DNA of 64,000 nucleotides from Annona cherimola (Eukaryota > Streptophyta > Magnoliopsida > Magnoliales > Annonaceae): positions 45,177,452 through 45,241,451 of the forward strand of contig CM059972.1 in assembly GCA_030490835.1 (NCBI GenBank), read 5' to 3'. The position numbers and the translations under genes are program-made. This document shows positions 11,801 through 22,145 of the stretch, piece after piece. Under the pieces are notes generated by a model. That model searched no databases. It was not told where the DNA came from and saw only the letters and a program-made list of their open reading frames with translations. Each line of letters opens with the position of its first letter. The stretch's first letter is position 1.

Positions 11801-14762
11801 CCTACATAAGTTCATCTAACTTAATCCACTTGTCTTTCAAGTCGGGTATTCATAAGTATCGACATAGCCTATATATATCAAATCGTCCAGTCATTCATTT
11901 TAATACCCTTATGTAGGGTAAATTTACATAAATATAATAATCACTCATTAAATCATTATTTGGAAGTTCATTACCTCCATTTATCATTTTTAACATATTT
12001 TCCATTTTTCATACAACGGTGCTCATTTTAAGCACTTAGTTGCTAACTTAGACATTATATAATAATCTCAAATTAATCATTATTTACTTAAACAGTACCC
12101 TAATCCACGTTTTTCATCATATTTTTATGCATTTTTGTATTTTAACAACTTACATAATTCATATATCATTTATTCATACTTATCTCTTCATATACGTCCA
12201 TTTCTCAACACATAAATCATGTGTTTCTTAAAATTTTTCACCATAGCAACTTGTTTCTAATTCCAGCATGATTAAACCCCTTAATTAACATATAATTTAT
12301 GATTTAATTTCAGATTTATAATCCATTCATCATAGGGTTCCAAAACAGCAACATTAGAACCCGTTTTTCATCATTTCAACGCTTGTTTTTACACTTAATC
12401 CAAAACAGATTTCTAATATATAAATTCAGCAATTAATCATGCTTTTCTTAACCCAAATTTAGGGTATTAATACATATTTAAAACCCAAATATTGGTTGCT
12501 TCCAAAACAACAATACCCTCTGCACCCCTCTTTGAACATCCTATTGCATATCTTTAAAACAAATCATATTTAGGGTAATCTTGTTTACTTCTAATAGGTT
12601 AAACCGTCATAATCACTTGTTTATATCCAATTATAAGTTAAATTTCATGACAAAACCTGGAATTTAAAATTTATCTTAATTTATTTCTTAAGCTGTCCAT
12701 AACACTGAATTCAGGCACACTGAATTCTCAAAATCTTGAATTAATATCCAATCAAGTAGTTTTGATCTGAAATTTATACCATAACTTAATTACTATATTA
12801 ATTAATAAAAATAAATATTTCCAATATGAAATATTTATTATTTCTATTTATTTAGATATTTTTACTCTGCTGGACAGCAACATCCCTTTTCAGACAGCCT
12901 GAATCATGTAAACTATGAGGTATATTTATACCTATCAAAACCTAATTTTTATTTTGTTCATATTATCCTAAATATGTATTATATATCTTGTAAAAGTTTT
13001 ATCCCAAAATTCCTTGTATAGAAATTACTAAAAATAATTTGCTACAGCTGACCCTGTCACCCGTTCTACCCTGTTTAGGTTGCTCTTCTTGGATTTTTAA
13101 TTTGAAACCTGCTTAATATTTGAATATGAAATTTTGGTAGTCCCTTAATCATCATATAATGAGATTTTAAACAAATTTTCATGGTGAAAATCGTTCGTTT
13201 ACTATTTCGTTCATACTTTGGTTTATAACATCATATAACTTCCAGATTTGAAGTATAAAATCAAAATTAACATATACTTACTTGATTAATTGGTAATACT
13301 TCCTTTGGGCACTTGAAATTCCCTTCTATTATTCATGGTTTCTTTCCTTGGATCGTTCCAGCCACTGCCCCTTTGATTTTTATTATTTTTCTCTCCCAAA
13401 TAGAAATCTGGAACGTCTACACTGCCTGCTTATATAAGCATTTATTTTTCAATTTTTTCTTTACAATTTCGACCCAAAATGGAGGGTAAAGTTTTTCAAA
13501 TTTATCCTATAGTTTACTCAAAAATTTTCAGCCACATATTTAATAATTTAATATTATTTTCTGATTTTTTTCCATAGCTATATCCAGCTTTTAAAAAAAC
13601 CTGTCCACTTAGTCAACCCTAATTAGTGGCCCTATTTTTCGTATTTTCTTAATTATTTTGGCTGCCAAAATTCCATATAGGACATTTCTTATCCCTTAAG
13701 AAATGTGACACAACCACCTCCAAGTAAATTACATGATTTATATTTCATAAAATCCATAAAATCAATACATTAATGGGATATCAAGTTGTCCATTTGGTGG
13801 GGTCCACTTATTAAGGACTTTTTGGCATTTTCTTGCCACAAAAGTCATCCCAAATCTCGTCCACTATTCACCCTAGCTGCCTAGGTCATTAAAATGCACA
13901 TTTTTCATTTTTTTAAAATTCAAAAATCCCATGCAATAGCTCCTTGATCGTCCATGTGGGGGCCACTTACATTGTCTCACTTGAGTTAGCTCATTAGCTC
14001 CGTAATTATATCATTAATCACTTGATTTAATCATGAATTATGTCATTTTAAATAATCCATAAAATCCACTTGTCATTACCTCCTTTTGGCACCTCATTTA
14101 TGTCATTAATCATATAGTTAATCACCTTACTTTAACATAAACACAAACTTACTTTTTGGTGCTCAAAAATCAATAATTATACACCCATTTTCGTACAACC
14201 AATATCCCATCGTCATTTAATTAATCCAAACCTCTCATTGCATGGATCTTATAATTTTAATTGTTTATTTCAAATGTCATCTCAATCCGACTTTTCTAGC
14301 TCAAGTTATGCTCAATTGAAACCATCTTTAGATTTTGATGGTGATGATTGATTTTCACCTTAATTCCATCCTTATTTTCATAATTCAACCTTTCCATATG
14401 ATTAAGCACAAAATTATGTGCTTACCTTTTTTTTTCTTAATCCGCCTTTCCGACGTTGAATTATGGATTTTCTAACATTTGCACCTTAAGTCCATAATTA
14501 CTAACATAATCTTCATTAATTAAGCCATAATATATGAGGTAATTATCCTCAATATAATCACATTCCCTAATCCTGATTAAGCCTCTTTAATCACATTGAC
14601 CCATATCGGCTTATATTGATAATTCATAATCACTTACCCTAATTTGCAATAAATCATCAACATTGCAATTGGAAATCATTCATAGTTCCATTAAATTATA
14701 CTTGATTCATATTTATATGCCAATTGCACATAAATAAACCTTACTTGGGTCCGGGTTTCGCA
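8862..14762 (-). repeat. Solo LTR C (about 5.9 kb) inserted in element A pol
   Basis: Flanked by TACTG (8857-8861) and CACTG (14763-14767), a 5 bp TSD with one change. Removing the LTR joins the RT N-terminal sequence on the two sides. The plus-strand left end TATGGCGTCCC is a mutated TGTGGCGCCCC, the reversed 3' end of the gypsy LTRs. On the minus strand the LTR starts TGCGAAACCCGGACCC, related to the A and E LTR starts. A TTATATAAG box lies at 13430-13438. At 5.9 kb it is much longer than solo LTRs G (3.5 kb) and F (2.6 kb). I see no coding sequence or inner boundary explaining the extra length, apart from the short repeat array at 9395-9960. Confidence 0.8.
9395..9960. repeat. Degenerate tandem array with palindromic GGACAT/ATGTCC units
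   Basis: About ten units, mostly 45-65 bases apart, each containing a short palindrome of the form GGACATN(0-6)ATGTCC (for example GGACATTTATATGTCC), followed by an A-rich string such as TAAAACATT and then a CATAAA..CCTTT segment. Individual units are diverged. The array lies inside solo LTR C and I do not see it in the other gypsy LTRs. Confidence 0.7.
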
Positions 14763-14767
14763 CACTG

Positions 14768-15454
14768 GGTCTGATACAATCTTTATCAAGTAGCTCCTGT
14801 ATTTGAGTTCTCAATTCATTCATTTCTGCTGGTGTCATTCGCTATGGGGCTTTAGATATCAGAGCTATGCCTGGTATGATGTCGATGGTCATATCCATTT
14901 CCCTTTCTGGAAGTAATGTAGTTAATGCCCTTGGACATGCTTTACATACTTGGCTAGAGTTGGCTAACCTGTTCACAGAGGATTCTACATGGATTACATT
15001 ATTAGTTTCCTCTACTAGTAGTGCATGCATGGTTATATATTGGCAAGCTATGAATGAATGGCTAGTACCCGAATCAAACAAAGCTATAGCCAAATTTCTT
15101 AAAATATAAACCATACCTGTAACCACTTTCTCCTCTTGCTCTTGTGACTTTGTTCGGGTCAGAGCATGCACTTGCATAGGATTTGTAGAGGTTCTTTGTC
15201 TGGTAGTTGCTCTAGTTAGCCTTGGCCGTGCGGTCTTTCCACGCCCTTGCGACGTTTGCGCTCTATTTGGACAGTTCAGGCCTATGGCCCAACTTGGTCA
15301 CAAACGTAGCATTTTACCACTTTTGCCTCTCCCTTACCACATTTCTTGGCTATGTGCCCCATTTGCCAACACTTGAAGCATTTGTTTGACTCTTTCAAAC
15401 ATTCGCCTGCATGGCGCCTTTGACATTTCTTACAAACATGTGACATTTTCTTCT
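14768..15454 (-). pseudogene. Gypsy element A: gag zinc knuckles and aspartic protease with internal deletion
   Basis: This continues the A gag, which is cut by E at 15455. On the minus strand 15282-15454 encodes the nucleocapsid region with two CCHC-type knuckles (C-F-K-C-W-Q-M-G-H-I-A-K-K-C, then C-Y-V-C-D-Q-V-G). Next comes the retropepsin-like protease, open at 14842-15177, with the catalytic D-S-G-T motif intact (A-L-F-D-S-G-T-S-H-S-F). After V-C-K-A-C the sequence jumps near 14930 to L-T-T-L-L-P-E-R. Compared with E this removes the second half of the protease and the linker, about 340 bases. Frame breaks separate gag from protease. The segment ends at the LTR C boundary, beyond which RT continues at 8861. 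Confidence 0.88.
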
Positions 15455-15459
15455 TTGGG

Positions 15460-18400
15460 TGTAATACCCAGACCCAAGTAGGACTCATATAATTGCATTC
15501 AACGTGTAATGAGATTTATGTATGAATTGATTGATTTTTTGATAATTTTTATGAATTAATAAATTTTGCAATTAAGAATGGTGATTAAAATTAATCGCCA
15601 AAGCCCAATGTGAGTCAAGATGACTAAAGTGGGTTAATGAGGATTAGAATATGCTAAGGTAGCATAAATATTTATTTTAATTTCCATGATTTAATTAATG
15701 GAGATTAAAAGAAAAATTATGGAATTAGGTTGGAAATCATAGAAAATTCATAACTTGACGCCTGTAAGGTGAAATTAGATGAAATTTGAAAGGTAAGCTC
15801 ATGATTTTGGGCTCAACCTTATGAATGTATTGGATTAAGATAAATGTGATAAGATTAATGTGATAATTATTTAATTTTAATCTCACACTCTAAGGTTATT
15901 TTCAAAGGTTCATAACTTGACGTAAAAACATCGATTTGAGATGAAATTTGAAACGATTGAATAAAATTATGAAATCTATGGTAGGGATGGATTGGATTAA
16001 GCTAAATACCATGGAAAATTTCTTAATTGTAAAAAAAATACCTAGCATTGACTTTGTCTATCCTAGACTACCATAGCATTTATGTTAAAACAGTTGAGTT
16101 AAATGACTTTGTTTAATGCTATGCAAGGTGGAAAATGGCGGTGAATAGATTTGGATTTTTTGGATTTATTTAATGGTAAAATCCATGAAAAATTAAGGAT
16201 TTAAATGCATTGGTTTAATGCCTAAGTTTAGCTCAAAATGGAGCATAGGTTATGTGTCAATGCAAGGGACGTCCAAGGGCAAGTTGGGCCTGAAAATTGG
16301 ATTTTTAAAAATTCTAAAATGCATATCTAAATTACCTAACACCTAGGTGAAGTAAATGGGCACATAAATATATGGAAATTGTGGCATAAAATTTCAAAAG
16401 CCATGCCTAAAGGGGGCGTCACCTAGTGGACAACAATGCATTCCTTAAATGCATGGATTTTATTGATTTTTGATAATTAGAAAATGCATATTTTACTTGG
16501 ATATAAAATTGCCATGTCATCAAGGGATAAGATAGAATTAAATTACCCTCATTACATGTGGCAAAGTGGTCCAAAAGGCTGGTTAAAAAATATAAAAGGG
16601 GAGGCACGCCCATGGAAAACGTCCATATGAGAAGGGGGAGAGAAATTCCAAAACTTTTCTATGTGTGGAAGCAACCTTGGGCACATCCAAAACCAGCAAG
16701 GAAGAAGGAGAAAATAGGAGAAAAATAGAAGGAAAAAATGGAAGAAAGAGAAGAGGAACCAAGCTAAACAAGTTGGATTCAAGTTAGATTCAATCCAAAT
16801 AAGTGAAATCTAAGTTTTGAATAATTTAAATCAAGGTTTTCTCTCTCAAATCATGAGCCATGAATATGGTTCATAAATAACTCTTAAAGGATGAGTTATG
16901 ATGCCTTGATATGGGTATTGAATGATTTTTGAAAGATATAAATGAGATCAAGAGTTCAAGAGAGTGAAAAGAGTTAGGGTTGAATTTTGAGATGAAAGCT
17001 AACTTGAAAATTTTCAAAACCCTAAACCAAGTTTTTGTATGATTTAAGAATGATGATTTGGATGCAAATCATGTTATTTTAGATTACATATGGTTATTTG
17101 AGCATTTTTTATTGATTTTAGCAAAAATAGATCTTCGGGTTTCAAGTAATGCCCGATTTTTTCATTTTTGAGTTAAAAATGATACAAAGAAGTTCTTAAA
17201 TGGTTTATGGATGAATTTTAGGATAAATTACCCTAAATTAAGGACCCTTTGGATGACCTAAGTGGGCTGGATGAGTTTGCCCTAAATTTGATTTTTTAGG
17301 GTATATGTATGGAACGTCCAATGGGGGCCAAAACGGGTACTTTTCATGTGATTTTTGTTGCTGTTTGTAAAAAAATGATTTATGAATGTTATGGAGGGTA
17401 AATTATCCTAGGATTAAGGTAATTTGAGTGTCTAAAATGGCTTAGAAATATTTGCCCTAAATCTGATTTTTAAGGACATGTGTATGGACACATCAAAACG
17501 GGTCAAAATGGATGCCCTATATGCTTGAAAATGTTGTTGTTGTTGTGGAATCAAATAAATTATGGATTTTAAATATTTGATAATACCATAAATTTGGGTT
17601 AAGAAAATCATGTTTAGTTGCTGAAAATTATGACTTAAAAATCTGTTAAGATTTAAGTCTTGAAAGAGGCGTTTAAAAGATTAAAAATGGGTCCTAATAT
17701 GGCTGTTTTGGAACCTAGTGATAAATGGATTAAAAATCTAAAATTAAACCCTAAAGTATATGTTAATTAAGGGTTTTAATGATTTTGAAAATGTATGTAA
17801 GTTTTTGTATTAGGAAATTTTAAGAAACACATAATATATGTATTGTATGATGATCATATGTGGAACGTATGTATGAATGGATAATATGTGGCTTATGTGA
17901 GGTTCCTAAAATACAAAATATGCATGAATATGTGATAAAATGCATAAGGATATTTCTGTATGAATGATGTTTGATTATCTCAATTTTTAAGATTTGTTTA
18001 TGAAGCTTAAAACGTCACTTATATGCTTAAAATAAGTATTGACGAAGGAAAAATGGAAAATCAATAAAAAATGGTTAATGGGAGATATAAATCCCCATAT
18101 GATGAATTATGAATGAATGTTATATGTTAAACCTAAATATGGGTTCGAAATGATATATGGAATGAATTTTATGATGCACAAGTACATGTTGTGTATGTTA
18201 ATCCAAGTTGATTATGTATGATATGGATTATAGGATTGGAAAACTAAGTGAATGCAAGGAAATGGATTGTTATGAATGCAATGCTATGTTTATGTATAGG
18301 CAAAGGCAAAGAGATAAGCGAGACGGAAAGCTAAGCGAAGAAGTTAAGCAAGTAGTTTTTCAAATGCTTTTGTTTTATCAAATGTGATCAAATGTTTATC

Positions 18401-19452
18401 AATGATATTCTAACTGTTTATATGAGTTAGCAAATGAATGATTTCAATTCTTTTTATGTTGTTTAAGGATGGCTATTCTTGATCTAAATGTGTATTGAAA
18501 TGATATTTCAAATGAGACAAATGAATTGCTTATTGTTTTTCAAGTATTTATGTCAAATGATGAATTATGGATTTATGAATGAAAAATCATGCTAGCATGT
18601 CAAAGTTCATGTTTATGAAAGGAAGCTTGTGTACGAAAGTATGAGGTCCACCTCAAAGATGTAAGCGGACTGAATGTCCCCTTTTGGTGAGACTAAGTCA
18701 CTAAAAGAGGCCTAGGGTCGGCGGCGCCTTCCTGGAATGGGAGAGAGGATGAATGTCGATGGTTTCCTAACTAGATTCTATCCAAAGGAATGTCATGATT
18801 TTAAAATGATGCATCACATTATTTATGACATACCCTAGACGGGTATAAGAAGCATGTTTTAAGATATACCCTCGGTGGGTATAATGTGGCTTTCCAAGTT
18901 ATTTTCAATGAAAATGAATTGCCTAAAAACCTTGCAGCTTGGTTATTGAGTTTTGACTCACAGTTTTATTTTTCAAATCCTAAATACAGGTGAAAGGAAG
19001 AACCATGCAAGGAGCACAGGTGGAGATTCAAGAAAATATGAATTTCTATAAGTTACCTGTGTATGAATTTATGAATTGTGTGGTTGTATGAATGTTAACA
19101 ATTAAATTGTTATTCAATGTTGTAGAAGGATTATGTTATGTTTATGACTATGAATGGTGATTATGACTATAAATAGCGAAAAAAATTTATGGTCAAATGA
19201 TAAGGTATAATTGATCATGATATGACTATGTATGGAATTTATGATATTTGATGTATATTTTAAATGGAATAATGACCTAAAAAGGCATATGATGGAAATT
19301 AAATGTACGAAATGATATAAACTCCTGAGGAGTTAGGATTAAGCGAATAAATATCCAATAAGGTCGCCGTGTGACAGGGCAACAATTTTGATCACGTTTA
19401 CCAATCGATAGATCTTGGAGTAAGATTGTGACGCTCGGGCTGGGGCACCACA
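15460..19452 (+). repeat. 5' LTR of gypsy element E
   Basis: Starts TGTAATACCCAGACCC and ends GGGGCACCACA, followed by the primer site. A strong TATAAAAGGGGAGG box at 16591 puts U3 at about 1.1 kb and leaves a very long R-U5. Recognisable modules shared with other gypsy LTRs here are the GC-rich block near 18700-18740, the GAGT-loop-ACTC hairpin at 18947-18960, and a conserved terminal block from about 19360 (GTGTGACAGGGCAACAA, GTTTACCAATCGA). No protein-coding sequence is supported in it. Confidence 0.92.
16591..16604 (+). promoter_or_regulatory. TATA box in the E 5' LTR
   Basis: TATAAAAGGGGAGG, followed by a purine-rich leader. The same box is present in the 3' LTR at 53241-53250 and in a similar form in LTR D at 61386. 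Its position in equivalent copies supports it as the LTR core promoter. Confidence 0.65.
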
Positions 19453-19470
19453 GAAGTTAGTATCAGAGAA
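19453..19470 (+). other. Primer-binding site of gypsy element E (initiator tRNA-Met type)
   Basis: Directly after the LTR end, TTAGTATCAGAGA matches the usual initiator-Met tRNA primer site TTGGTATCAGAGC with two changes. It fixes the inner edge of the 5' LTR. I see nothing else in 19470-19603. Confidence 0.8.
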
Positions 19471-19603
19471 TAGATTGGTAAATAAGCGAGAAAAATTTAC
19501 TAAGTATGAAATTTTATAGCTTATGATGATAACTATGTGATTATAGAATAATTAGTCTATGATAATTTGTTTTATGATGTATTGAATATAGCTGACATGC
19601 TAG

Positions 19604-20422
19604 ATGACCGACAGAGGAAAAAGGGCAATGAGTGAGGAAGAACTTAGAAAGGAGGAGCGAAAAAGAAGGATAGCAGAGAACGTGAATAGATGGTGGAATT
19701 CAACTTATTTCCCCACTAGTTCCTCTTGGTTTCCTTCCTAGGCACCCTTCGACTCGTACACAGGAAGATTATCATGTCAACCTATACCCTCAAAGGCCTA
19801 ATATAGACGAGTCCTCAAGTCATACTCCTAAAGTGGAGAACACCGCAACATCTCACCAAATAGATTTATCTGTCCCATCTGATTTGATATACCCCCATGA
19901 TCTGTAAAAATTTTGGGATCAGATTCCAGCACCTATACCCCCTGATAATGGTCTGTGGTACAGATTTGAGTATGGACTTGTGCAATTTAGGCACGGGATA
20001 AGTTGGGAAAGGATTCATCAGAGGGAGAAGGAGAGAGTTATTGCAGTAGAAGAACGTAGAGCATAGAGAATTTTAGAGTCGCCCATTGCACCGGGCCTTA
20101 ATGAAGTCATTATACACATAGCAGGACAGGATGGTGAGCCCATCCAACTTAACAAAGGAAATGGAAATAATAATAATAATGTTAGTGATAACGACGATTA
20201 GGACCCGATGAAATACCTTACTCCTGAGATACAGGAGGAGGAGGGTGAAAATCAAGAAGAGGAGGTTGAGGAAGAAAACGAGGATGATGTTAGTGATAGC
20301 AGTGATGGAGGGGGGGGGAAGATGTCCCTGCGTGGTCCGACACGAGTACAATTACCAATGAACCCACACAAGTTCTGCCGAGTCATAGGCATTACATAAG
20401 GAGGGGTCCCGGTAGAAGATAA
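19604..20422 (+). pseudogene. Pre-gag ORF ('ORF0') remnant of gypsy element E
   Basis: A separate coding region lies between the primer site and gag. An ATG at 19604 opens a basic and acidic N-terminus (M-S-E-E-E-L-R-K-E-E-R-K-R-R, then N-R-W-W-N-S-T-Y-F-P). A one-base frame change near 19735 leads into a long frame with three stops (near 19908, 20064 and 20200). This holds W-Y-R-F-E-Y-G-L-V-Q-F-R-H-G and ends in a strongly acidic stretch (20208-20300). A run of nine or so G at 20307-20318 shifts the frame. The final reading, W-S-D-T-S-T-I-T-N-E-P-T then R-H-Y-I-R-R-G-P-G-R-R and stop at 20420, matches element A (60134-60264) in the same frame. Repaired length would be about 270 residues. I recognise no domain. 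It is separated from gag by about 400 AT-rich, apparently non-coding bases. Confidence 0.65.
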
Positions 20423-20830
20423 TTTGATTTTATGAACTTTTATAAAAGTTTGTATAATTATGACTTGATGATACTTTGATGATGGTTGACGACATGTATG
20501 TATAATTATGGTATGATATATGGCATGTACATGTATGTGTGAGATGTAATGTTGTGACATGATAAGACTATGTTTTATGAATGGAATGCTTTGATATTGT
20601 GAATAATGAGATTAGTTATGATGATATAACTATATCTAAGGATTTTGATGCATGAAATGAATGCATATGAATATGAATGTGTATGATTGATAAATGATGG
20701 AATATGACAAGATTATGATTATGTGATTTGGTTATGTGAAATTAACCATATGATAATGAAATGTGTATATGATGACCTAACCCTAACAATGAATGAAGTT
20801 ATGTGCTTTTGAATATTCAGAAAGAGCACC

Positions 20831-22076
20831 ATGGTTGATACAAGATCAAGGGTTAGAAAGAACAAAGGGAAATAAGTGGCTATAGAAGTTCCCAACCAAT
20901 ATGAGGTTGGTGAATCTAGCAGGCCCGAAAGGGGTAGGCCTAAATCACAAAGGCCAAATCAAAGAAATAAACAAAGAAGGGAGATGAAAGCCCAGAACTA
21001 AATAGAGAACAAGAGCGAAGTCAAGCTCAAATAATTGAGGATAGAGTAGCTACAACAGTAAAGGAAGCTATGCAGCAAGCTACTCGTGATTGAACAACCC
21101 AAGCCGCAGACATTATTCAAGGCTTGTGGGAAAGAACCCAACAGGCTCAATTAGGAAGTGTTGAAAAGGACTCATTCCTATGGCTCACCTAGTTCCCCCT
21201 TACAACACCCACAACAGACTAGAACCAGTTGATAAAAGCAGACAGGAGGGCAATAAATGCATTACTTTACAACAGCCTCCTAAATTCTCAGGTGAACCCG
21301 ACCCTATCCAAGCTGAACAATGGATCATGGAGATCAGAAAATTGTTCAGAATATCTCCGTGTAATGATAGGCAAAAAATGTTATGTGCTACTCATCTGTT
21401 GGTCAAAGATGCACATGAGTGGTGGGAGACAATATTAATTACCATACCACACCAGGAGGAGGTGACATGGAAGACGTTTGTGGAGGAATTCAACAAGGAG
21501 TATCTCCCAGTCGGATTATAGAGCTAGAAGGTTATAGAGTTTGAGAGGCTCTACCAAGGGAGGATGACTGTGATAGAATATGCCACTAAGTTTAATGCCT
21601 TGGTAAGATATGTACCGTGGATAGCAAATGTGTCAGAGAACAAGGCACAGAGATTCCAACAGGGACTGAGGCCATACCTCAGAGAGAGCTTAACCCCTCT
21701 ACTAACCAAAGACTATGCATCAAGTGTAGAAAGAGCTAGAGCCTTGGAGATTGAGGTAATGAGAACTCAAGAACTAAGGTTAGGAACCAAAATGTTCAGC
21801 TCAGGGGTGAAAGAAGTCGAAATGGGGAAGGAAAAGGTTAAGAGAGGAGGTACAAAGAAAGGAAAAGGGGCTCCAAAGAAGAAAATGTCACCTGTTTGCA
21901 AGATATGTCGAAGGTGCCATGTAGGCGAATGTCTAAAAGGGTCAAACAAGTATTTTAAGTGTGGGCAAATGGGTCACATATCCAAAGAATGTGGCAAGGG
22001 AGAGACAAAGATGGTAAAATATTATGTTTGTGACCAGGTTGGACACATAGCTCCGAATTGTCCAAATAGAGCATAA
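20831..22076 (+). pseudogene. Gag of gypsy element E, broken
   Basis: ATG at 20831 starts the same N-terminus as the A gag (M-V-D at 59721, minus). The frame stops after about 14 codons and further stops precede the capsid part. A retrotransposon-gag capsid domain is readable at 21180-21521 (P-P-K-F-S-G-E-P-D-P-I-Q-A-E-Q-W, A-H-E-W-W-E-T). The C-terminal part at 21564-22076 contains a lysine-rich linker and two zinc knuckles. In both knuckles the first cysteine is replaced by tyrosine (Y-F-K-C-G-Q-M-G-H-I-S-K-E-C and Y-Y-V-C-D-Q-V-G-H-I-A-P-N-C), where element A still has Cys. At least the second fits a TGT-to-TAT change. Gag would form the virus-like particle; this copy cannot. Confidence 0.88.
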
Positions 22077-22145
22077 ACATTGTAAGGATGCGGAAAAAAT
22101 GCACAACCTAGGCTGACGGGAGCAGCTAACAGACAGTGAACCTCT

